NCBI GenBank assembly: GCA_948543815.1
Contig: CAOVHW010000003.1
Location: 102,080 to 162,011, forward strand
Direction of reading: 5' to 3'
Source of the DNA: an uncultured Eubacteriales bacterium
GTDB taxonomy: Bacteria; Bacillota; Clostridia; Lachnospirales; CAMVHY01
DNA: 59,932 bases
Shown piece by piece: positions 18,225 to 27,876 of this stretch. Position numbers and translations under genes: made by a program. The notes below the pieces were generated by a model, which worked only from the letters and a program-made list of their open reading frames with translations, ran no database searches and was not told where the DNA came from. The number at the start of each line of letters is the position of its first letter. Positions within the stretch are counted from its first letter, which is position 1.

Positions 18225-18257
18225 AAAAATTCATGGAATTGTCCATGAATTTTTTTT
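18225..18257. terminator. Bidirectional terminator between thyA and polC
   Basis: AAAAAATTCATGGA, a short loop and TCCATGAATTTTTTTT form a 13-14 bp perfect stem with A and T runs on either side. It begins at the base after the thyA stop codon and ends at the convergent polC stop codon, so it serves both. Confidence 0.85.
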
Positions 18258-21200
18258 ATATAAATGTAAGTTGATTTGTTTCGGGAATACCGCGCAAAAC
18301 ATTATTTTTTTTCAGCAAATCTATAACGTTTTTATTGGCTTTTGTACGCTCACGAAATTCTTCTATTGTGTTAAATAAACCATTCATACGTTCGTCAACA
18401 ATATTTTGCGCTACACTTTCGCCCAAACCTTCTATTGTGCAAAGCGGTGGTAACAAACCGTTTTCAGTAACCAAAAATTTTTTTGCATCCGATTTATATA
18501 AATCGAGTGGCGCAAACTTCAGATTCCTATCGTACATTTCCAAAATTATTTCCAAAAGTGAATAAATATTTTTATCTTTTAAAGTTGCATCTTTACCAAG
18601 CGCACTAATTTTTTGCATGTAATCCAAAGCATTTTGTTTGCCACAACACATTTTGTTGTAATTAAAATCCTGACTGCGAACGGAAAAAGTTGCTGCATAA
18701 AACGCATATGGATGATAAACTTTAAAATATCCGATACGCATTGTCATCATTACGTATGCGACGGCATGACCTTTCGGAAAAAGATACTTTATCTTTTTGC
18801 AAGAATCTATATACCAATCAGGGATTTCGTTTTGTCGCATAACTTCAACATCTTCAGATTTTAACCCCTTTCCTTTTCGCACTGCTTCCATAATTTTAAA
18901 AGCAGTTTTTTTCTCAATACCTTTCTTAATTAAAAATAACATGATATCGTCACGCGTCGGAATGACTGATTTCAGGTTTGCCACATTATTTTTAATCAAT
19001 TCCTGCGCATTTTTTAACCATACATCTGTTCCATGAGAAAGTCCGGAAATTCTTACAAGCTCGCCAAAAGATTTTGGCTTAGTTTCCAAAAGCATTTGTC
19101 GTACAAATTGCGTACCAAACTCAGGCAAACCTAACGTCCCCGTATCGCAATTTATATCGCCCAAAATTTTTGGTGAAGTGAAAAGTGAAATGACTTTTTT
19201 GTCAGCAAGCGGAACTTTTGTTGGATCAATGCCTGTAATTTCTTCAAGCATATGAATAATTGTCGGAACATCATGACCCAATAAATCTAATTTCAAAAGT
19301 CGCCCACTTATTGAATGATAATCAAAATGCGTCGTGGTAACATTCGATTTAGAATCATTTGCTGGTCGTTGTATTGGACAAAATTCAAAAATATCGTGGT
19401 CGCTTGGTACAATCATTAATCCACCCGGATGCTGGCCAGTAGTTTTTTTTACACCACTGCAACCAAGTTTTAAACGATTGATTTCAGAATTTTTGACAGG
19501 CAAATTTCGCTCATCAAAATATTTTTTTACATAACCATATGCTGTTTTTTCGGCAAGTGTTGAAATTGTACCGGCTTTAAAAACATGACCACTCCCGAAC
19601 AATTCTTCAGTATATGCATGTGCTTTTAATTGATACTCACCGGAAAAATTCAAATCGATATCAGGTTCTTTGTCGCCATCGAAACCTAAAAAAGTTTCAA
19701 ATGGAATATCATGACCATCTTTGTTTAATGACTTTGAACAAACTGGGCAAATTTTGTCAGGCAAATCACATCCAGAACTTCCATCAAAATTTTTAATTTC
19801 TTCCGAATCAAATTCTGAATATTTGCAATTTGGACAAACATAATGTGGCGGCAATGGATTAACTTCCGTGATATTTGCCATTGTTGCAACAAAAGATGAA
19901 CCGACTGAACCACGCGAACCAACCAAATAACCATCGTCAAGAGATTTTTGTACCAATTTTTGCGCAATAATGTACATCACAGTAAAACCATTTTTAATAA
20001 TTGAATCGAGTTCACGATTTATTCGTGATGCAACTACATCTGGCAAAGTTTCGCCATAAATTTCATGAGCTTTTTGAAAAACAATTTGCTTTAGCAATTC
20101 ATCGGCACCTTCAAACTTCGGTGAAAAAGTTTCATCGGGAATCGGCTTAATATTTTCTATTGAATCGGCAATTAAATTTGGATTTTTAACGACAATTTCG
20201 AACGCAGTTCCATCATCGAGATAATCAAAACGTTTTAACATTTCATCAGTTGTATGAAAAAAAAGAGGCGGTTGATTGTCAGCGTCATCGAAACCTTCAC
20301 CCGACATAATTATTCGTCGATAAATTTCATCTTCGGGCTCAAGAAAATGTACGTCACCAGTCGCAACAACTAATTTGTTAAATTTTTTAGAGAGCGCAAT
20401 AATTTTTTTATTGATGTCAATTAAACTTTGCTTTGAGTCAACAATTTTATCACGCAGCATGTAAAAATTATTTTCCAGCGGCTGAACTTCGAGATAATCA
20501 TAAAATTGCGCCAATTCATTTATAAAATTTTGTGATTTATTTTCAAAAATTGCACGATAAAGCTCGCCGGCTTCACATGCTGAGCCAAGAATTAATCCAT
20601 CACGATATTTCACAAATTCACTTTTAGGAATTCGCGGACGTTTATAAAAGTAATCAATGTGTGATTTAGAAACCAATTGATATAAATTTTTCAGTCCCGA
20701 CTGATTTTTTACAAGTATAATTGCGTGGTACGCTTTCAATTTTGACTTATTCACAGAACTTGCGGAAAGCAAATTAATTTCGCGAAGTTTTGTAATATTT
20801 TTTTGGCGTAGCATATCCGAAAATTTCAAAAAAATATGTGCCGTTGCCTCAGCATCATCAACCGCTCGATGATGATGTTCAAGTTTAACATTTAAGTGCT
20901 CGGCAACAAAATTTAATTTATGGCGAGGAAGATGCGGCAAAAGTATTCGTGAAAGCCCAAGAGTATCCAAAACACAATTATCAAGTTCAATATCAAAATC
21001 TTTTGCTACACGATTTATAAATCCTGCGTCGAAATCAGCATTATGCGCAACAAGAATACATCCAGAAATAAATTTTGCGAACATTGGGAAAACATCTTTT
21101 ATGTCAGGTGCGTCCACCAACATTTCATCTGTAATATGCACAAGTTCAACAATTTTGGGCGGCAATTTCAAATGTGGATTAACTAAAGTACTGAACCTGT

Positions 21201-22524
21201 CAACAATTTTTCCGCCAGAAATTTTTACCGCGCCAATCTCTATAATTTTATTTTTATCTTTGGAAATTCCCGTAGTTTCCAAATCAAATACCACAAAATT
21301 ATCATCTAAAGTTTTATCTTGCGGATTTTGCACAATGCACGCTAAATCATCTATCAGATAAGCTTCCGTTCCATAAATAACTTTTATGCCAAATTTTTTT
21401 GCAGCTTCCATCGCTTCCGGAAAAGCTTGAACAACTCCATGGTCAGTAATTGCAATAGCTTTGTGCTGCCAAAATGCGGCGCGCTCAATCAATTTTTTTA
21501 CCGGCACAACGGAATCCATACTACTCATTTGAGTATGCGCATGAAGTTCAACGCGTTTAATTGGCGCGTTATCCATGCGCGGTAAAATTTCAAATGGTGC
21601 AATTTCATCGGCAAACAAAACGTTTTCGTGTAAAAAGTCGTCATTTTTGATTTTACCTTTTATGATAATATCTTTGCCGACAGCGATAATTGATTTAAGT
21701 TCGTCGGTGTCAGCAAAAAATTTTACATTAATAGAACTTTTTTTGTCAGTAATGGCGAAATCGAAAATAAATTTACCATTTTTAGTTTGGCGACAATCTG
21801 ACATGAAAATTTTACCGGCAACAGTAATTTTTTCGCCGACTGAGAAATTATTTTCGAGTGAAGAAAAAGTTTCATTTTGTAAATTATCATTTACTTTTAT
21901 AACAGATTTTTTTGACGGTAAATTTTTATTTGGTTGAGATTGGATACTTTGCGGCGCTTGTAAATTTTGCGATTGATTGTAAATTTCTTTTGCCAATTCT
22001 TTTTGTTTTTCCTGTAAAAAATTATTGTCAGAAGATAAAAATGAATCGGCAAAAACAATTTTTATATTCGCATCGATTTTTTCGTTAATAATATTTTCCA
22101 AAATTGAAGTTAATTTTTTTTGCTGAACAAAAAAATTTAAATTTGAATTGATTTTTATTTGCAAAATATTTTCATTTTGTAACTGCCAATCAGAATTTTG
22201 TAAAATTTCATAACAAACATTGCTCATATTTTTGACATCAAATAAAATTGCTGGCCAAACTTTTTTGATTTTTTCATGAAGTGAACAATCAAAATTATAT
22301 TTTTCATAAACTTTTACTGCTAAATGCGGAAAAAATTTTTTCAATTCATTTTCAAAATCTAAAAAATTTTTTTTGTCTATAACTTTTTTCAAAAGCAAAA
22401 AAATTGCTAATTCCTTTTTCTCATTTGAAAATTTAATTTGATTGACTTGCGAAAGATTAAAATTTTTTTTGACTGACTCTGAAAATTCAAAGTTTGCGAA
22501 CACATTCCTAAAATCTTTTTCCAT
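18256..22524 (-). CDS. polC: DNA polymerase III alpha subunit, PolC type
   Basis: 1422 residues, normal for Gram-positive PolC. From N- to C-terminus: an N-terminal domain with OB fold (about 230-310), the PHP domain beginning with HAHTQMSSMDS (near residue 325), a proofreading 3'-5' exonuclease inserted in it (FDLETTG near 410), then the polymerase core with GSRGSVGSS (near 870), a four-cysteine zinc site (CPNC and CPVC) and the catalytic PDIDLNFSGEY (near 955). The exonuclease inserted in the PHP domain separates PolC from DnaE. It copies the chromosome with the sliding clamp. AAGGACG precedes the ATG; it is divergent from rsmE. Confidence 0.98.
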   Translation of the reverse strand: MEKDFRNVFANFEFSESVKKNFNLSQVNQIKFSNEKKELAIFLLLKKVIDKKNFLDFENELKKFFPHLAVKVYEKYNFDCSLHEKIKKVWPAILFDVKNMSNVCYEILQNSDWQLQNENILQIKINSNLNFFVQQKKLTSILENIINEKIDANIKIVFADSFLSSDNNFLQEKQKELAKEIYNQSQNLQAPQSIQSQPNKNLPSKKSVIKVNDNLQNETFSSLENNFSVGEKITVAGKIFMSDCRQTKNGKFIFDFAITDKKSSINVKFFADTDELKSIIAVGKDIIIKGKIKNDDFLHENVLFADEIAPFEILPRMDNAPIKRVELHAHTQMSSMDSVVPVKKLIERAAFWQHKAIAITDHGVVQAFPEAMEAAKKFGIKVIYGTEAYLIDDLACIVQNPQDKTLDDNFVVFDLETTGISKDKNKIIEIGAVKISGGKIVDRFSTLVNPHLKLPPKIVELVHITDEMLVDAPDIKDVFPMFAKFISGCILVAHNADFDAGFINRVAKDFDIELDNCVLDTLGLSRILLPHLPRHKLNFVAEHLNVKLEHHHRAVDDAEATAHIFLKFSDMLRQKNITKLREINLLSASSVNKSKLKAYHAIILVKNQSGLKNLYQLVSKSHIDYFYKRPRIPKSEFVKYRDGLILGSACEAGELYRAIFENKSQNFINELAQFYDYLEVQPLENNFYMLRDKIVDSKQSLIDINKKIIALSKKFNKLVVATGDVHFLEPEDEIYRRIIMSGEGFDDADNQPPLFFHTTDEMLKRFDYLDDGTAFEIVVKNPNLIADSIENIKPIPDETFSPKFEGADELLKQIVFQKAHEIYGETLPDVVASRINRELDSIIKNGFTVMYIIAQKLVQKSLDDGYLVGSRGSVGSSFVATMANITEVNPLPPHYVCPNCKYSEFDSEEIKNFDGSSGCDLPDKICPVCSKSLNKDGHDIPFETFLGFDGDKEPDIDLNFSGEYQLKAHAYTEELFGSGHVFKAGTISTLAEKTAYGYVKKYFDERNLPVKNSEINRLKLGCSGVKKTTGQHPGGLMIVPSDHDIFEFCPIQRPANDSKSNVTTTHFDYHSISGRLLKLDLLGHDVPTIIHMLEEITGIDPTKVPLADKKVISLFTSPKILGDINCDTGTLGLPEFGTQFVRQMLLETKPKSFGELVRISGLSHGTDVWLKNAQELIKNNVANLKSVIPTRDDIMLFLIKKGIEKKTAFKIMEAVRKGKGLKSEDVEVMRQNEIPDWYIDSCKKIKYLFPKGHAVAYVMMTMRIGYFKVYHPYAFYAATFSVRSQDFNYNKMCCGKQNALDYMQKISALGKDATLKDKNIYSLLEIILEMYDRNLKFAPLDLYKSDAKKFLVTENGLLPPLCTIEGLGESVAQNIVDERMNGLFNTIEEFRERTKANKNVIDLLKKNNVLRGIPETNQLTFI

Positions 22525-22599
22525 AGTAATCGTCCTTTTTTTTACGTCTGCATTTAATTATAATTCGTATTGATTTTTAATACAAATGGAGGCAACAAA

Positions 22600-23313
22600 T
22601 TGCATAAATTATTTTTGGACGATAAATTTATTTCTAGCAGCCAAATCGAAATTTGTGATGAAACATTCCGTCATGTAAAAGCTTTACGACTAAATATTGG
22701 CGATGAAATTATAATCGGTGACAAAAATTTGAACGATTATTATTGCACTGTAAAAGAAATTTCAAAAAATAGTGCAAAACTTTTTGTCAATGAAATTAAA
22801 AAATCACAAAATGAATCACCTAAAAAAATTGTTTTATTCCAAGCATTAACCAAAGCCGATAAATTTGAATTCGTTATTCAAAAATCTGTGGAGCTTGGCG
22901 TAAATAAAATAATACCAATCGTGTGCGATTATTGCGACAAAAAAAATTCTCCAAGCATAAATAAATTAATGCGTTGGAGAAAAATTTCTCAATCTGCTGC
23001 CGAACAATCAGGTCGTGGAATTATACCTGAAATTTTAGAAGCAATTGACTTCAAAAATGCTGTTACTATCTCAAAAAACCTTCAGACAAATTTTATTGCA
23101 CATGAAAAATCAAATTTCTCAATAAAAAATTGTCAACTTAATAAAGATTCTATTGGAATATTTATTGGACCTGAAGGTGGATTTTCAGAATCTGAAATAA
23201 ATTTTGCCTTAAATAATAATATAATTTCTGTTTCACTCGGTAAAAGAATTTTACGTACCGAAACTGCTGCGTTGTTTATTTTATCTTTACTTGTTTTTGA
23301 AAATGAATTATAA
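22600..23313 (+). CDS. rsmE: 16S rRNA (uridine 1498-N3)-methyltransferase RsmE
   Basis: 237 residues from TTG at 22600, eight bases after GGAGG; an upstream in-frame TTG at 22570 lies before that site. SPOUT-class methyltransferase that modifies U1498 in the decoding region of 16S rRNA. Motifs: an N-terminal PUA-like domain with HVKALRLNIGD, then QALTKADKFE, QKSVELGVNKI, the SAM-knot IGPEGGFSE and LGKRILRTETAA. It is usually next to prmA; here it is divergent from polC and no prmA is present in the window. Confidence 0.95.
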   Translation: MHKLFLDDKFISSSQIEICDETFRHVKALRLNIGDEIIIGDKNLNDYYCTVKEISKNSAKLFVNEIKKSQNESPKKIVLFQALTKADKFEFVIQKSVELGVNKIIPIVCDYCDKKNSPSINKLMRWRKISQSAAEQSGRGIIPEILEAIDFKNAVTISKNLQTNFIAHEKSNFSIKNCQLNKDSIGIFIGPEGGFSESEINFALNNNIISVSLGKRILRTETAALFILSLLVFENEL

Positions 23314-23323
23314 GTTTTATTTT

Positions 23324-23484
23324 TAAGACCTTACTTTTTCTTTGAAAAGAAAAAGTAAAACATAAGCAGCTCCTGCGGAACTGCTTCATGAAAAGAAACT
23401 TTATAAAATCTTTGTGTGATTTCACACAAAGATTTTTTGTTAAAGTTCTTTGGTTACTTTTCTTTCAAGAAAAGTAAGGTCTTA
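23324..23484. repeat. Palindromic intergenic repeat, copy A (161 bp)
   Basis: A near-complete inverted repeat between rsmE and fprA. Outer arms TAAGACCTTACTTTT and AAAAGTAAGGTCTTA are complementary; the centre is AAATCTTTGTGTG-loop-CACACAAAGATTT. It ends exactly at the fprA stop codon, so it is the shared terminator of two convergent genes. In its left half is a 31-nt hairpin module (23361-23391). Related copies are at 8359, 27730, 34917, 43400 and 59697. Confidence 0.9.
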
Positions 23485-24681
23485 TTAAACAATCGTTTTT
23501 GCAAAATTCAAACCAAATTGCTTAGATGCATCTAAATCACTTTCACTTGGTACAAAATTAATTTTAAAGCTTGGCGCAAAAACGTTAAATTTAAGTGATT
23601 TAAGTCTTTCCGTTATAAAACCAACAGCTTCGCCACTCCAACCAAACGAACCAAAAACTGCAACATTTTTATTTTTGCAATTAACGGCATCAACACCAGA
23701 TAACAAATGCCAAACAGGTGGTACAGCATCACGATTTATTGTCGGCGACCCAATCAAAAACGCATCTGATTCATTCAATTTACTGCAAAGCATATTAATA
23801 TCATAATCTATAATATTGTATATATCGACAATCGCGTCAGGTAATTGCGACATAATTCCATCTTTAATTTTCTCCGCTAATCTCAAAGTATTTCCATAAG
23901 CTGAGCAATAAAAAATTGGAATTGTTTTCACTGCATTCGACCGTACTGTTGACCACTCACGATATTTTTGTAACACAAAATTTAATTTGTTTTTAGTCAA
24001 TACCGGACCATGACTTGTGCACACAAAATCAATCTGCAATCCCGAAATTTTATCTAAACCATTAATGACATAACTTTTGAAAGGTCCGAAAATTGCGTCA
24101 AAATAATTTTTCATCGCAATTTCGTATTGAGCTTCAAATTTTGTTTTATAGTCAAAAATATATGGCTCACAATAATGTGCGCCGAGAAAATCACAACTGA
24201 ACAAAATTTTTTCATTTTCTAAATACGTAAAAATGCTATCGGGCCAATGTAAAAATGGCGCAGAGATAAATTTTAATTTTTGCGTACCCAAATCTAATTC
24301 GTCATTATCTTTTACAATAATAAAATCTAAATCTGTACGGTTAACTATTTTTTTAAGATAAATTGCGCCCGCATTTGAACAAACAATCTTGGCATTCGTT
24401 GCAAGTTTTAAAAGTTGTGCGAGACAACCAGAATGATCCGGCTCCGTATGATTTATAACTATATAATCAATGCTTTGCGGATCGCAAACTTCTTTTATAT
24501 TTTCAAGATAAATCTCCCAAAAATTAGGATGACAAGTTTCAACCAATGCTATTTTCGTATCCTTAATTATGTAAGAATTATAAGACGTACCGAAATTTGT
24601 TGGGATAATGACATCGGACACACGTAAATTTGGATTAAAACTGCCGACAAAATAAACAGAATCAGTAATTTTATTAATCAT
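23485..24681 (-). CDS. fprA: Flavodiiron protein (A-type flavoprotein, FprA family)
   Basis: 398 residues. The N-terminal metallo-beta-lactamase-like domain carries the diiron site motif HTEPDHSG (His78, Glu80, Asp82, His83); the C-terminal flavodoxin domain starts near IPIFYCSAYGNT and binds FMN. These enzymes reduce O2 to water, or NO to N2O, with electrons from rubredoxin, protecting anaerobes. I chose the ATG at 24681: AAAGGA is seven to eight bases upstream, while the in-frame ATG at 24699 precedes that site. The rubredoxin gene is directly upstream (23 bp), a typical donor-acceptor pair. Confidence 0.95.
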   Translation of the reverse strand: MINKITDSVYFVGSFNPNLRVSDVIIPTNFGTSYNSYIIKDTKIALVETCHPNFWEIYLENIKEVCDPQSIDYIVINHTEPDHSGCLAQLLKLATNAKIVCSNAGAIYLKKIVNRTDLDFIIVKDNDELDLGTQKLKFISAPFLHWPDSIFTYLENEKILFSCDFLGAHYCEPYIFDYKTKFEAQYEIAMKNYFDAIFGPFKSYVINGLDKISGLQIDFVCTSHGPVLTKNKLNFVLQKYREWSTVRSNAVKTIPIFYCSAYGNTLRLAEKIKDGIMSQLPDAIVDIYNIIDYDINMLCSKLNESDAFLIGSPTINRDAVPPVWHLLSGVDAVNCKNKNVAVFGSFGWSGEAVGFITERLKSLKFNVFAPSFKINFVPSESDLDASKQFGLNFAKTIV

Positions 24682-24704
24682 TGCCATTTCCTTTCGCATA
24701 AAAA

Positions 24705-24860
24705 TTATTCGGGCTTAAACATACTTTTATCGACGCCGCATTCCGGACAAATAAAATCATCAGGTAAATCTTCAAATTTTGTACCGGGCGCAATATTTTC
24801 ATCAGGGAGCCCAAGCTCTTCATCATAGACATATCCACAAACTTCACAGACATATTTCAT
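24705..24860 (-). CDS. Rubredoxin
   Basis: 51 residues. Two CxxCG iron ligands (Cys5/Cys8 and Cys38/Cys41) around a single iron, with the typical YVYDEELG, FEDLPDDF and CPECGVDKSMF segments. It carries single electrons to the flavodiiron protein encoded next to it. The start at 24860 follows GGAGGTG; the longer open frame upstream is not coding. A promoter (24886-24914) lies just ahead of it. Confidence 0.96.
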   Translation of the reverse strand: MKYVCEVCGYVYDEELGLPDENIAPGTKFEDLPDDFICPECGVDKSMFKPE

Positions 24861-24885
24861 AATAAAACACCTCCTATTTTTAAAC

Positions 24886-24914
24886 ATAATATATGTAAGT
24901 ACGAAATAAATCAA
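24886..24914 (-). promoter_or_regulatory. Promoter of the rubredoxin-fprA operon
   Basis: On the minus strand TTGATT (24914-24909), 17 bp and TATTAT (24891-24886), about 26 bp before the rubredoxin start codon. Confidence 0.55.
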
Positions 24915-24974
24915 TAGAAAAATTCGCGCGCGAAATTTTACATATTTATTGCACAAAAATTTATTATGAGTAAA

Positions 24975-24997
24975 AAAAAATCTGCTTTCGCAGATTT
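24975..24997 (-). terminator. Terminator of pfkA
   Basis: On the minus strand AAATCTGC, loop GAAA, GCAGATTT, then a run of T. The stem overlaps the pfkA stop codon. Confidence 0.8.
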
Positions 24998-26078
24998 ATG
25001 CTCCAAATGAAATTCCCATTGCGCTCGCCGCATTTACTAATTCATTAACAGGCGCAACAATTTTGGGTGTACCAATAACTTCTTCCAAACTTACTGAATC
25101 CATTCGACCATTTTTAAGACAAACCATATTGCCGAATTTTTTCTCCGCAATTAAATTTGCTGCTGCATACGCATATCTAATAGAAAGAATACGGTCTGCC
25201 GGTGAAGTATCGCCACCACGTTGAATATGTCCAAGAGCAACGCTTCGAACTTCATGCTCTATGAGCGGTTCCAAATCTTGTGCGATTTTCGCGCCGATTC
25301 CACCAAATCTAATTGGATCAGGGCTATCTGAAACAACTTTACCAATTACAGCTTGCCCACCTTTTTCTTTCGCACCTTCAGTTACAACTATTATGGAGAA
25401 ATTTTTTCCGGCTGCATCACGTTGTTTTACTTTTTCCACAATCTTATCGAGAGAATAAGGTATTTCCGGAATAATAATAACGTCGGCGGAACCAGCAATT
25501 CCTGAGAGCAAAGCAATCCATCCCGCATTGCGTCCCATTACCTCAACAACAAAAACTCTGTTATGAGATTCAGCTGTCGTATGTATACGTCCAAGATTTT
25601 CAGTGACAATATTTACAGCGCTATCGAAACCAAAAGTAACGTCAGTTGATGCTAAATCGTTGTCAATAGTTTTTGGCACGCCAATAACATTTACACCTTT
25701 GCGTGCAAAATCTCTAGCGCTTGTAAGTGTTCCATCGCCGCCGAGAACGACTAAAATATCAACGCCTTCTTTTTTCATATTTGCCACAGCAACATCTGAA
25801 ACATCTTTTTTAATCATATTGCCGTTTCCATCGTCAACGAGATAGTCAAACAAATTATCTTTGTTAGAACTAAAAAGGATAGTGCCGCCCTTATGCAAAA
25901 TTCCAGAAGTAGATTGAGGAGTGAGAGTAACGAAATTATTTTCATAGAGACCACGATAACCGAATTTATAACCGATAATCTCGCAATTAAATTTATAAGT
26001 ACAAATACGAGTCAGAGCGTAGATAACGGCATTTAATCCGGGTGCATCGCCGCCGCCAGTTAATATTCCAATTTTCAT
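24996..26078 (-). CDS. pfkA: 6-phosphofructokinase
   Basis: 360 residues from ATG at 26078, preceded by GGAGG (an in-frame TTG overlapping that site is rejected). It phosphorylates fructose 6-phosphate in glycolysis. Motifs: GILTGGGDAPG, GGDGT and PKTIDND with the catalytic Asp139. By the usual numbering (offset 12) Gly116 is Gly104, which favours ATP, while Lys136 is position 124, where ATP enzymes usually have Gly and pyrophosphate enzymes have Lys. This Gly/Lys combination is known in a separate clade of ATP-PFKs. The phosphoryl donor is therefore probably ATP but not certain. Single gene with its own promoter and terminator. Confidence 0.95.
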   Translation of the reverse strand: MKIGILTGGGDAPGLNAVIYALTRICTYKFNCEIIGYKFGYRGLYENNFVTLTPQSTSGILHKGGTILFSSNKDNLFDYLVDDGNGNMIKKDVSDVAVANMKKEGVDILVVLGGDGTLTSARDFARKGVNVIGVPKTIDNDLASTDVTFGFDSAVNIVTENLGRIHTTAESHNRVFVVEVMGRNAGWIALLSGIAGSADVIIIPEIPYSLDKIVEKVKQRDAAGKNFSIIVVTEGAKEKGGQAVIGKVVSDSPDPIRFGGIGAKIAQDLEPLIEHEVRSVALGHIQRGGDTSPADRILSIRYAYAAANLIAEKKFGNMVCLKNGRMDSVSLEEVIGTPKIVAPVNELVNAASAMGISFGA

Positions 26079-26106
26079 AAATAAAACCTCCAAACTTTTT
26101 GTAAAA

Positions 26107-26135
26107 ATTTTAACATAAATTATTATTTATTGCAA
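26107..26135 (-). promoter_or_regulatory. Promoter of pfkA
   Basis: On the minus strand TTGCAA (26135-26130), 17 bp and TAAAAT (26112-26107). The -35 box lies inside the last codons of the upstream nudF gene. Confidence 0.6.
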
Positions 26136-26641
26136 GTATATGCAAAAATTGCGGCGATAGTTTTAGCGTCAGTAATTTCTCCAGTGGTAATCATTTTTTT
26201 TGCATCAGATAATGAATATTTTTCGATTTGGATAAATTCATCTTCATCAAGATTTTGCTTGCCAATAGATAAATCATGCGCTAAAAAAATATTTATGAGT
26301 TCATTACAAAAACCAATTGATGAATGCATTTTAAACATAAGCGATAATTTTTTAGGGATGAAACCAGTTTCTTCTTGTAGCTCACGATACGCACAATCTT
26401 CTGGACTTTCACCATCTTCCATAATACCGGCCGGGATTTCGAGTGAGTAATTTTTAATGGGCCAACGATATTGACGTACGAAAATAATTTTATCATTATT
26501 AATAGCGAGGACAGCACTACATTCATTATGTAAAACTATTTCGCGCTCCGCAAATTTTTCATTAGGCAATTTAACAATATCCTTATAAACTTTAATAATT
26601 TTACCGGAATAAATTTGCTGATGATTTTTACTTTCTTCCAT
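26123..26641 (-). CDS. nudF: NUDIX hydrolase, ADP-ribose pyrophosphatase type
   Basis: 172 residues from ATG at 26641, eight bases after AAAGG; the longer open frame upstream begins with a spurious hydrophobic stretch. The Nudix box spans residues 72-94 (G, five residues, E, seven residues, REL-EETGF). The N-terminal part (SGKIIKVYKDIVKLPN and REIVLHN) and FVRQYRWPI are typical of the ADP-ribose pyrophosphatase subgroup, which clears ADP-ribose and related sugar nucleotides. It is divergent from sua5. Confidence 0.9.
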   Translation of the reverse strand: MEESKNHQQIYSGKIIKVYKDIVKLPNEKFAEREIVLHNECSAVLAINNDKIIFVRQYRWPIKNYSLEIPAGIMEDGESPEDCAYRELQEETGFIPKKLSLMFKMHSSIGFCNELINIFLAHDLSIGKQNLDEDEFIQIEKYSLSDAKKMITTGEITDAKTIAAIFAYTCNK

Positions 26642-26662
26642 AATTATCACCTTTATATAAAT

Positions 26663-26691
26663 TTGTTTTACGAGCCAATATGAATTATAAT
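26663..26691 (+). promoter_or_regulatory. Promoter of sua5
   Basis: TTGTTT (26663-26668), 17 bp, TATAAT (26686-26691), 24 bp upstream of the chosen ATG. Confidence 0.5.
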
Positions 26692-26715
26692 ACACGAAAA
26701 AAAAGGATATGCAAA

Positions 26716-27732
26716 ATGAAAACGATAATAGAAAAAGCAAATGATTCAGCGATACAAAAAGCAGCAGAAATTATTAAACGCGGTGGACTCGTAGCATTTC
26801 CAACTGAAACAGTTTATGGTTTAGGTGCAAACGCATTTGATAGTACGGCGGTAAAAAAAATTTATACAGCAAAAGGCCGACCATCTGATAATCCATTAAT
26901 CGTTCATATTGGCGACAAAAATTTTTTAAATGAAATAGTTAAAGATATAAATAGTGACGCAGAGAAATTAATTGAAAAATTTTGGCCCGGCCCACTTACA
27001 ATTATTTTCAATAAAAAAGAATGTATTCCACCGGAAACTTCGGGAGGATTAAATACAATTGCAATACGATTTCCTGCAAACAATATCGCACAGAAATTAA
27101 TTAATTTAGCAAAAGTTCCGATTGCGGCACCAAGCGCAAATATTTCCGGCAAACCAAGTTGCACACTTTCGTCGCACGTAATTGATGATTTAAATGGAAA
27201 AGTTGATATGATTTTGTGCGGCAATGATTTTTTTTACGGCCTTGAGTCAACAATAATTGATATGACGGTTGAGATTCCAAAAATTTTGCGGCCTGGCGCA
27301 ATTACTTTTGAAATGATAAAAAAAGTTTTGGACAAAGTTGAGATTGAAAAAAATTTAATAAGTGAGCATCCGAAAGCGCCCGGCATGAAATATAAACATT
27401 ATGCGCCAAATGCTGACGTATTTATTTTTGACGCAAATCAGAAAAATATTTTTGACAAAATAAATGAATTGATTTCGCAAAATAGCGATAAAAAAATTGG
27501 CGTGCTTGCATGCGACCAGACAAAACATCTATACAAAAATTGTTTTGTATTATCTTTGGGCAATCAAAATAATCCGACAGTTATCGCACAAAATTTTTTT
27601 GCGGCACTACGAACTTTTGATGCGTATGGCATCGAAATTATTTATGCTGAAAGTTTTGCGCAAAACGGAATTTGTTTTGCAATAATGAATCGATTGCTGA
27701 AAGCGGCAAATTATAAATTTATAAATGCGTAA
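26716..27732 (+). CDS. sua5: Threonylcarbamoyl-AMP synthase (Sua5/YwlC type)
   Basis: 338 residues from ATG at 26716, preceded by AAAAGGA; the in-frame ATG at 26680 lies within the promoter region. The N-terminal YrdC domain (GLVAFPTETVYGLGANA, KGRPSDNPL, APSANISGKPS) makes threonylcarbamoyl-AMP from threonine, bicarbonate and ATP for the t6A modification of tRNA. The C-terminal Sua5 domain (from about residue 220, after APGMKYKHYAP) identifies the long form. Single gene ending in a palindromic repeat. Confidence 0.95.
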   Translation: MKTIIEKANDSAIQKAAEIIKRGGLVAFPTETVYGLGANAFDSTAVKKIYTAKGRPSDNPLIVHIGDKNFLNEIVKDINSDAEKLIEKFWPGPLTIIFNKKECIPPETSGGLNTIAIRFPANNIAQKLINLAKVPIAAPSANISGKPSCTLSSHVIDDLNGKVDMILCGNDFFYGLESTIIDMTVEIPKILRPGAITFEMIKKVLDKVEIEKNLISEHPKAPGMKYKHYAPNADVFIFDANQKNIFDKINELISQNSDKKIGVLACDQTKHLYKNCFVLSLGNQNNPTVIAQNFFAALRTFDAYGIEIIYAESFAQNGICFAIMNRLLKAANYKFINA

Positions 27733-27873
27733 GACCTTTACTTTTTTCTTTGAAAAGAAAAAAGCAAAACAAAAAAAGAAACTTTAATAAAAAAATCTTT
27801 GTGTGAAATCACACAAAGATTTTTTTGTTAAAGTTCTTTTGTTACTTTTCTTTCAAGAAAAGTAAGGTTTTTA
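27730..27873. repeat. Palindromic intergenic repeat, copy B (144 bp)
   Basis: Begins inside the sua5 stop codon and ends three bases before the next convergent gene. Outer arms TAAGACCTTTACTTTT and AAAAGTAAGGTTTTTA; centre AAATCTTTGTGTG-AAAT-CACACAAAGATTT flanked by GAAACTTTAAT and GTTAAAGTTC. No 31-nt module. Works as a bidirectional terminator. Confidence 0.9.
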
Positions 27874-27876
27874 TAA

